The notes below the pieces were generated by a model. It was not told the DNA's origin. It ran no database searches and was given only the letters and a program-made list of their open reading frames with translations. This document shows, in pieces, positions 32,901 through 37,633 of a stretch of DNA of 37,633 nucleotides; within the stretch, counting starts at the first letter, position 1, and each line of letters begins with the position of its first letter. This DNA comes from Paractinoplanes toevensis (GTDB lineage Bacteria; Actinomycetota; Actinomycetes; Mycobacteriales; Micromonosporaceae). Location: positions 1 through 37,633 of the forward strand of contig NZ_BOQN01000134.1 of NCBI RefSeq assembly GCF_018332695.1, given 5' to 3'. The position numbers were made by a program, and so were the translations under genes.

Positions 32901-34580
32901 CGTAACCGTCAGGTTGGTGCTGATCGTCCAGGTGAAAATCATGGAAGCGGCGCGTGCACCGGCGTCGACGGCGGTCACGGTGACCGTGCTGGAACCCGCG
33001 GTGGTCGGGGTGCCGGTGATGGCTCCGGTGGTGGTGCTGATTGTCAGGCCGGCGGGTAGCCCGCTGGCCGACCACGTGTAGGGGGTGACGCCGCCCGAGG
33101 CGGACAGCGCCAGCGAGGCCGCGTCACCGGTCGTGCCGACCTGGGTGCCCGGGCTGGTCACGGCGACCGGCATAGCGATGTTCGTGCTGAACGACATGGT
33201 GCCCGAGATTGCCTTGGCGTCCGTGACGGTCACGGTGACCGTACCGGAACCTGCGCTGGTCGGGGTGCCGGTGATGACCCCGGTGGCGCTGTTGATCGTC
33301 AGGCCGGCCGGCAGGCCGCTGGCCGACCAAGCGTAGGGGGCGGTGCCGCTGGTCGCAGTCAGGGTTCGGGAGGTCGCGATGCCAATCGTGGCCTGAAGGC
33401 TCCCAGGGTTGGCCGGTACCGGGGCAGGCCCGGTGTTCCAGGTGAAGGTAGCCGTTCCAGTAACCACGGCGGCGTCCTTGGCAGTGATCGTGACCGTGGA
33501 GGTACCTGCCGCAGTGGGGGTGCCCGTGATGGCCCCGGTAGCGGTGTTGATCGAGAGGCCGGTCGGCAGGCCGCTGGCCGACCACGTGTAGGGGGTGGTG
33601 CCGCCAGCAGCGTTGCTGCTCAAGCTGACAGCCTTGCCGGCAGCGGTGGCCTGGGTCGCCGGGGTGGTCACGATGACCCCGGTGGCCCAGTTGAACGAGA
33701 TGCTGCGGCCGACGGCCTTGGAGTCGGTGACGGTGACCGTCGTCGCGACGGTGCCGGCCGCGGTCGGCGTTCCGCTGATCGTTCCGGTCGACGGGTCGAT
33801 CACCAGGCCAGTCGGCAGGCCGCTGGCCGACCAGGTGTAGGGGGTCGCCCCGCCGCTGGCCGAGTTGGCCAAAGTCAGGGCGACCTTGCTCGGGCTGCTC
33901 TGGTTGCCAGGGTTGACCGGAGTGGCTCCCGTGGCGACGTTCCATGTGAACGATGCGATATCAGCGGCCTTCGCCGTGTCTGTCGCGGTCACGGTGGCCG
34001 TGAAGGTGCCAGCAGTGGTTGCAGTGCCGGACACGGTGCCGGTGCTGCTGTTGATGCTCAACCCGGTGGGCAGCCCGCTGGCCGACCACGTGTACGGCGT
34101 ATTGCCGCCGCGGGCTGCGATCGTCAGGCTCGCGGCCGCACCGGTGGCAGTTCCCTTCGTGCCCGGGTTCGTGACTACGACTCCGGTCCTCCAGGAGAAG
34201 GACACGCTGCTGGTCAGCTTCGCCTTGTCCGTCACCTTTACCGTGGCAGTTACTGTGGCGGCCACCGTCGGGGTACCGGAAATGACACCCGACGTGGCAT
34301 TGATCGACAAACCGGCCGGCAGGCTGGTGGCCGACCACGTGTACGGCGTGGTGCCGCCTGAGGCGGACATCGTCAACGCCGCCGCCACCTTGCTTGGGCT
34401 GATCTGCGCACCCGGGTTCGCGACCGCTGGAGAGGCGGCCGCGTGTGCCGGTGTCACCGTCAGCAGGCTGGCCGCAAGGGCAAGCACACACGCGAGGATC
34501 AAGGATCGATGCCGTTCCAGTGGCGTACTTGCCATCTGCCGCGGCTGACCGTCGGGGAAGTGCGGGGAGTGGACCGCCAT
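29922..34580 (-). CDS. Large secreted Ig-repeat protein with NucA/NucB domain and propeller
   Basis: 1552 residues from ATG 34580, where AGGAG lies five bases upstream (a TTG 33 bases before is less likely). Residues 1-47 are a signal peptide ending AHA. Residues 67-810 hold nine putative-Ig-type repeats of about 85 residues (PYTWSASGLPTGLSINSSTG-VSGTPTTAG-TVTVTVTD-FTW). A Cys-bearing region leads to CDEYPFAST at about 1213-1221 and LLGTFYNADRILYGKDAF, the NucA/NucB nuclease block shared with the left-edge protein. Residues about 1307-1552 are beta-propeller blades (LYTARGSDIWRYDLKTK; LFIDDGTIYEVDL; LYAVGSADRYQNADALF). It would be a long extracellular nuclease held out on an Ig stalk. Downstream are a lipoprotein and a SUKH gene. 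Confidence 0.85.
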   Translation of the reverse strand: MAVHSPHFPDGQPRQMASTPLERHRSLILACVLALAASLLTVTPAHAAASPAVANPGAQISPSKVAAALTMSASGGTTPYTWSATSLPAGLSINATSGVISGTPTVAATVTATVKVTDKAKLTSSVSFSWRTGVVVTNPGTKGTATGAAASLTIAARGGNTPYTWSASGLPTGLSINSSTGTVSGTATTAGTFTATVTATDTAKAADIASFTWNVATGATPVNPGNQSSPSKVALTLANSASGGATPYTWSASGLPTGLVIDPSTGTISGTPTAAGTVATTVTVTDSKAVGRSISFNWATGVIVTTPATQATAAGKAVSLSSNAAGGTTPYTWSASGLPTGLSINTATGAITGTPTAAGTSTVTITAKDAAVVTGTATFTWNTGPAPVPANPGSLQATIGIATSRTLTATSGTAPYAWSASGLPAGLTINSATGVITGTPTSAGSGTVTVTVTDAKAISGTMSFSTNIAMPVAVTSPGTQVGTTGDAASLALSASGGVTPYTWSASGLPAGLTISTTTGAITGTPTTAGSSTVTVTAVDAGARAASMIFTWTISTNLTVTDPGQQQGTAGRAATLALTGAGGTAPYRWSATALPPGLAVDASTGAVSGTPAQAGSSTVTVTVTDAANRKATMSFVWLVAIPVSLTNPGIQYATTGVALSKTLAVSGGNGTYTWTAGNLPAGLTINPSTGEISGIPATMGTRNVTITAADTAARTATISLDWDVAAPITLTDPGAQSSTADTAATLTLAATGGTSPYSWSASGLPPGMTINTETGVVTGTPSAVAGQTATVTVTDAVARTATIMFTWDVTAAAQQGLLNFAVQRNGNWTGTYGAAQDSDQGAYDSDTILRLAAANGSHEMFDEATASTYHDEDSDSPATETPSSRQIATAGVTASGYPAATGDVPPAEGEDCLDHPDQQVDPGLTLNRTVWCKRTKNTSNYLTIKNDYLGTVYYQGEWVAIGDRKQRQMKVYFRMKPGSVEYRFKEPQDAASAPEQIVSVSPECDVESGTAAQCMVGDPMNHAGLPVTRTWAQWNRDGDWHSWIVWDWEGALTDTDKVLSHWWTFRQKSTGNLTIPVLADTIHFFHVNFRCDSASYFQYSPHACVQMDVIPHLQYKDDQLTGEIQTHIKKAQDYPDETYPKTNNVHKSIPGKWTGSTSSAGLHRIPRKIQVDGVLSANPQVTANRARATDACNNEGKYAGNGLPNRPNRPEYQCDEYPFASTDEGAANPNNDFSVESIQKDQNELAGRLLGTFYNADRILYGKDAFYVQVGECDTCDPWTSDTNDDDLDGLQPLTTPERLVTAENNMWDRRYGGALVGTGLYTARGSDIWRYDLKTKAETMVAAYAFSADSSFRPTVLAAYKSTLILADGDGVYAYGLATGRKELLLPSGVYKTATVSGGHLFIDDGTIYEVDLTSTDWKAVPIADAGFGNGVAADSSYVWWVQIQNGFDDDGEYFSRNVLHRLDRTTHEISVVSTLPDQVTGDTLYAAGNYLYAVGSADRYQNADALFRVNKSTGEVDLVASGLQGIYGIVSDGTYLYVIDGGLSRITTPAK

Positions 34581-34999
34581 CAACGCTCCTTTGCAGAAAC
34601 CGTTCCGCAACAAGCATCAGTTATGACCGAAAAACGGCATATAGCCAATTAGCTGGCGTCGGGCCTGCCCGGCCCAGAAGCATTCAGCTGGGCTGGCCGT
34701 CTTATCGGCCGTTCGGACTATCAGCCGCACACAAGCCATGTCACAGCTAAAACACAGATCTCTCGTGACGCCCCCACTGCACCCGGCTTACACCGGACAT
34801 CCCAGGGTGACGTGACTCGCACAACAACTCACTCAAGAAACTGCATCGCCTGCCAGCGCAAGACCTACGGATCCTGGCCGGGTGCATCCGAGGTGCGGTT
34901 GTCGAGCTGAGGAGAGCGATCGACAGATCTGGAAGTGTCCTCGAAAGGGCGAGCCGGGTCATGACTCCTGGTACTTCGCTGTGCAGGTGACTCGGAGGG
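34581..34999. other. Intergenic region upstream of the large nuclease gene
   Basis: 419 bases. It must hold the promoter of the 29922-34580 gene. A plus-strand stretch at about 34830-34990 (KKLHRLPAQDLRILAGCIRG, VVELRRAIDRSG) has coding-like sense but no start codon; it may be a tiny gene remnant. Confidence 0.3.
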
Positions 35000-35206
35000 T
35001 CATCGACCGACAACGGTGTTGAACAGCAGGAGCCCGCCACCCGCCGCACCGCCGCCGCCGACGGCGGCCGCAGCCAAGGGGTGCCCGGCCCAGTAGGTTA
35101 GGACACCGGCAGTAGCGCCAGCGACGAGGGCGAGTAGCAGGATCACAGCGGCGCGTAGGCTCACCAGCGGCTCGGGTTGATGGCCCTCGGAGGACGGGCG
35201 GGTCAT
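35000..35206 (-). CDS. Small two-TM protein coupled to the sigma-like gene
   Basis: 68 residues: MTRPSSEGHQPEP, then two hydrophobic segments (VSLRAAVILLLALVAGATAG; PLAAAAVGGGGAAGGG). Its ATG overlaps the TGA of the preceding gene by four bases (ATGA), so the two are translated together. Coupling to a sigma-factor-like protein suggests a membrane partner, possibly a regulator; no family recognised. Confidence 0.6.
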   Translation of the reverse strand: MTRPSSEGHQPEPLVSLRAAVILLLALVAGATAGVLTYWAGHPLAAAAVGGGGAAGGGLLLFNTVVGR

Positions 35207-36381
35207 CGGGTCACCGGCTCGACAGCCGAAGCGGCACGTTCCTGCAGCATGGCCCCCTCCCGCTTCAGCTTTCGCCGGACCCGCTCGCCGAACCGGGCCG
35301 GCAGCCCGCACAGCAGCGCGGCGTGTTCCCACGTGTCCGCGTACCGCAAGCCGAGGGTCAGGGCGACCCGCCGCTCGTCCGGCCGCAGCATCCGCAGGAC
35401 CCGGTCGATGCGCTCGTCCCATCCGCCAGCCAAACCGCCGAGCGCATCGCACGCTCCGAGGGTGTCAAGCAAGGTCAGCGGATCCGCGCCTCCGGAGCGC
35501 AACGGCCGGTCGAGCGAGCCTATCCGGGCACTCCGCAACCGGCTCTCTGAAAGGTCGCGCCACCACCGCCGTTGGTCGCGGACGTCCCTGGGCAGTCGAC
35601 GCACCGCTGCATGGTCGCCGCCAGGATGGGCACCGTCCAGCGGTGCATGCAGCAGTGCGTTGCCGACAGCGTCGATGCTCTCCGCGGTGGGTCGGAGGCC
35701 GAGCCACCGCTCGGCAAACTCAGCAACGACCTCCCGGCTGACCAACGGGTCTTGGTGCACCACGGCATCTCGGGCGTGGTACGCGGCCCGCACGGCGCAT
35801 CCAGCGGCCATCCAGGCCACCGCGGCCGGGTTGAGAAACGCATCAGGCTCGTCGATCACCACTGTCTGCCCGATGTGGCGCCAATACTTGAGCAGCCGAA
35901 CGATGTCCCGAGCATCGATCTGGGTAGGGAGCATTCCGGGCCCGGCGATGCTCAGCCAGAGATGTTCGACGGCAGCGTCCCGGGGCGGCACGAGCCGCTG
36001 CACGATGGTCTCGATCTGCCAGCCGGTGACGGTCGGAGGAATGGCAATCTTGACTGAGGTCCTGCTCATATCGAGGCCGTTGAAGAACGCACCGGACGCC
36101 GCAACGGTAATACTGGACACCGAGTCGCTGTCGAGGTCCAGGAAGAGCGGCCCAGTGCAGTGCGGGCAGTCCTCTTCCAGCCGGTCCGCCGGCCGCGTCT
36201 CCTCCCGTCCACCGGAATAGGGCAGCAGTTTGTACTGCTTCACTTGAATCGCGCCGTTCGGCCCGATTTCGACGTTGTCGAACCCGGTGTCGCGGCGCGG
36301 CGCCACCCCCCAACGTCGCAACGTCTCGTCGGTCGAGACGCTGGGAATGCTGCTGGCGGGGTACTGGCTCTGGTCGTCCAT
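35203..36381 (-). CDS. Sigma-factor-like protein with extra N-terminal domain
   Basis: 392 residues from ATG 36381, with GAGGG eight bases upstream. The C-terminal part has SLDRPLRSGGADPLTLLDTL, the segment typical between sigma regions 3 and 4, and then LRPDERRVALTLGLRYADTW, EHAALLCGLPARFGERVRRK, a region-4-like helix-turn-helix. The N-terminal 270 residues are not a usual sigma region 2; they include one CxxC (Cys72, Cys75) and VVIDEPDAFLNPA, which looks like a Walker B strand, but no Walker A is present. So it is a sigma-related regulator or an orphan fusion. The four-base overlap with the two-TM gene marks an operon. Confidence 0.5.
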   Translation of the reverse strand: MDDQSQYPASSIPSVSTDETLRRWGVAPRRDTGFDNVEIGPNGAIQVKQYKLLPYSGGREETRPADRLEEDCPHCTGPLFLDLDSDSVSSITVAASGAFFNGLDMSRTSVKIAIPPTVTGWQIETIVQRLVPPRDAAVEHLWLSIAGPGMLPTQIDARDIVRLLKYWRHIGQTVVIDEPDAFLNPAAVAWMAAGCAVRAAYHARDAVVHQDPLVSREVVAEFAERWLGLRPTAESIDAVGNALLHAPLDGAHPGGDHAAVRRLPRDVRDQRRWWRDLSESRLRSARIGSLDRPLRSGGADPLTLLDTLGACDALGGLAGGWDERIDRVLRMLRPDERRVALTLGLRYADTWEHAALLCGLPARFGERVRRKLKREGAMLQERAASAVEPVTR

Positions 36382-36442
36382 ACGTTCGTCCCTCGATTGC
36401 TCGTGGATGGATGCCTCACCTACAGGTCTCGGCAGCACCTAG

Positions 36443-36856
36443 AACGGCAATAAATCTCGAAGATCCTTCTTTGGTGACCTCGCGAAGGTCTCCAGCGGCG
36501 TCGCCGCCGCGCCTTTTGAGCGCCGCGAGTGGCGGGCCGCGCTCGACGACGCCCTCGCCGACGGCAATGTGCAGCACTTTCGGGCGGCCCGTGACGGCGT
36601 GAGACTGGTCGTGCCGAAGGGCCTGGCGAAGATCGCCGCGCCGGAGTTGACCCTCTCGCTCGACATGGACCTGGCGTCGCAGGGCGACAAGAAGATCCAC
36701 CTCACCGGCTCGCAGAAGATCACGCCGCATGTGGCGTTCGCGTCGTTCCGTCGGCGTAAATGGGAACCACTCCATGGGCGACACAACAGCCCGCCCCGCT
36801 CGCGGCTCCGCCACTCCTGGTGCGCGGGGGGTGTGCTGGCGGGGCTTGCGGGCTGA
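36443..36856 (+). pseudogene. 5'-truncated gene fragment, unknown family
   Basis: A coding-like frame has no start codon (TAG at 36440). It reads NGNKSRRSFFGDLAKVSSGV, AAAPFERREWRAALDDALAD, LVVPKGLAKIAAPELTLSLD and later GDKKIHLTGSQKITPHVAFA, then loses composition after KWEPLHGRH. Only a GTG at 36569 could start it, with no clear ribosome-binding site. It lies next to a divergent operon. Not recognised. Confidence 0.45.
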
Positions 36857-37061
36857 ATCTTGGTTACTGAGGTTTGAGATGCCGGTGACTGGGGGTACCG
36901 TGAGGTCCGGCTGTCGCGATTGGCCGAGCTACCTGGATCTCCCGGCACAGATCCAAGAGGGTGGTTGAAGGACACAAGTCCATCGCCGGGTTCATGCCGA
37001 GAGATTGTTCGGTACGTCTTATCTCGATCAAGCTGGCCGGGCAGCGGGACGGGAGAAGACC

Positions 37062-37289
37062 GTGCTATCGCCATACCTAGTCTCCGTTTTCGCCGCACTT
37101 GTGCGGCCTCTTGTGGTCGCCCTGGTTCACCTGCCGCTCCTCGTCGTGGTCATTCTCTCCACGCCTCTATGGATCCTTGCGGGTGTGCTTCCCAAGTCGC
37201 ACGGCAAGTTGGCCCTTCAGTTCCTCAAGTATCTGCGTTCCTGGAGCGCCGAGCTGAGCATTGCGGTCGGGGGCGAGGGCAATGAGTAA
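37062..37289 (+). CDS. Small membrane protein, first of an overlapping pair
   Basis: 75 residues from GTG 37062, with GGGAG seven bases upstream. One or two hydrophobic segments (LVSVFAALVRPLVVALVHLP; LLVVVILSTPLWILAGVLP) are followed by a basic SHGKLALQFLKYLRSW helix. It overlaps the next gene by eight bases. Not recognised. Confidence 0.65.
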   Translation: MLSPYLVSVFAALVRPLVVALVHLPLLVVVILSTPLWILAGVLPKSHGKLALQFLKYLRSWSAELSIAVGGEGNE

Positions 37290-37623
37290 GACGCGCGACC
37301 AGCAAGGAGCCCGGCTTCGTCTCAAATACACGGGCGAGTCGTATCAACACGCCCGTGACTCCATTGCGCTGCTGCTCCCCGGTAGCCCGGTCATTCCCGA
37401 GGCCCACGAACAGCAACAATGCGACCTGGAAGCAGTGATCCTCCATTGCCTCACAGGCGACGGGCGCGCCCTTCCATTCCTTGTGGAATCAGTGCATCCC
37501 GAGCCGCACAAGCTGGGTCTCATACCGAAAGAAAACGCGACGCAGGCCCTCACCGCCCACCTGATGGCGGCTGCGGAAGCTGCCATCGGATCGCGGTGCC
37601 CGTACGAGACCCTCTGGGCTTGA
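37282..37623 (+). CDS. Small soluble protein, second of an overlapping pair
   Basis: 113 residues from ATG 37282. The ATG lies inside the end of the previous gene. It has a KYTGESYQHARDSIALLLPG start and a helical C-terminus (ENATQALTAHLMAAAEAAIG). No membrane segment. Its stop is complete at 37621-37623. Overlap and equal strand suggest a partner of the small membrane protein. Not recognised. Confidence 0.65.
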   Translation: MSKTRDQQGARLRLKYTGESYQHARDSIALLLPGSPVIPEAHEQQQCDLEAVILHCLTGDGRALPFLVESVHPEPHKLGLIPKENATQALTAHLMAAAEAAIGSRCPYETLWA

Positions 37624-37633
37624 CCCGATTCGA

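Noticed and set aside
31830..33059. 409-residue plus-strand Gly/Arg-rich frame
   Set aside because: Antisense of the Ig-repeat region of the large nuclease.
33124..33945. 273-residue minus-strand frame rich in His/Gln/Arg
   Set aside because: Alternative frame of the Ig-repeat region; composition is that of an out-of-frame repeat.
35207..35452. N-terminal extension of the two-TM protein frame
   Set aside because: It runs antisense-free but out of frame inside the sigma-like gene; the ATGA overlap at 35203-35206 marks the true start.

Overview
The window is high-GC DNA with strongly GC-biased third codon positions, GTG and TTG starts, and families typical of filamentous actinomycetes: EspC-like type VII secretion proteins, SUKH immunity proteins, HTH-STAND NTPases, DUF4839, an actinobacterial recombinase and secreted S1 proteases. 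A Micromonosporaceae or Streptomyces-like genome is most likely. No housekeeping gene, rRNA or tRNA was found. Secreted nucleases, immunity proteins, orphan regulators and IS or recombinase remnants dominate, so this is an accessory region.

Left end (1-4.7 kb): a large secreted protein with a NucA/NucB-type nuclease domain runs off the left edge on the minus strand. Divergent from it are a short secreted protein that copies only its N-terminal region and a SMI1/KNR4 (SUKH) protein. A graveyard of three broken genes follows (IS1380 transposase tail, PD-(D/E)xK nuclease piece, NUDIX N-terminus).

Region 4.8-12.5 kb: a membrane-anchored pentapeptide-repeat protein; an unknown protein behind a pair of AGTA-N5-TACT palindromes; an HTH-STAND NTPase with a repeat-rich C-terminus; a divergent 36-residue membrane peptide; a SAF-domain protein; and a coupled zinc-ribbon/four-TM membrane pair.

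Region 12.5-23.4 kb: degenerate DNA with a transposase tail and a frameshifted fragment; an overlapping pair of unknown genes; a secreted trypsin-like protease with PKD and propeller repeats; a decayed serine recombinase; a DUF4839 membrane protein; an HTH-TM-WD40 protein; a frameshifted I36-type inhibitor gene; a strong terminator; and another decayed gene.

Region 23.46-26.88 kb is the most striking locus. It is a tight plus-strand operon of a YbaB-like protein, an EspC-like T7SS protein, a WXG/PPE-like protein, an HNH-type nuclease toxin encoded as its own ORF, and two putative immunity proteins (the second SUKH-4-like). It reads as a type VII secretion effector in which delivery part and toxin part are separate genes.

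Right end (27.2-37.6 kb): an unknown 188-residue protein whose frame is open into an IS5 transposase remnant; then, all on the minus strand, a second NucA/NucB set (1552-residue secreted protein with nine Ig-like repeats, nuclease domain and C-terminal propeller; lipoprotein; SUKH protein related to the one at 3 kb). A sigma-factor-like protein with a coupled two-TM protein, a truncated gene and an overlapping small operon close the window. The two NucA/NucB-SUKH sets flanking a T7SS toxin-immunity operon suggest an island for nuclease-based competition.
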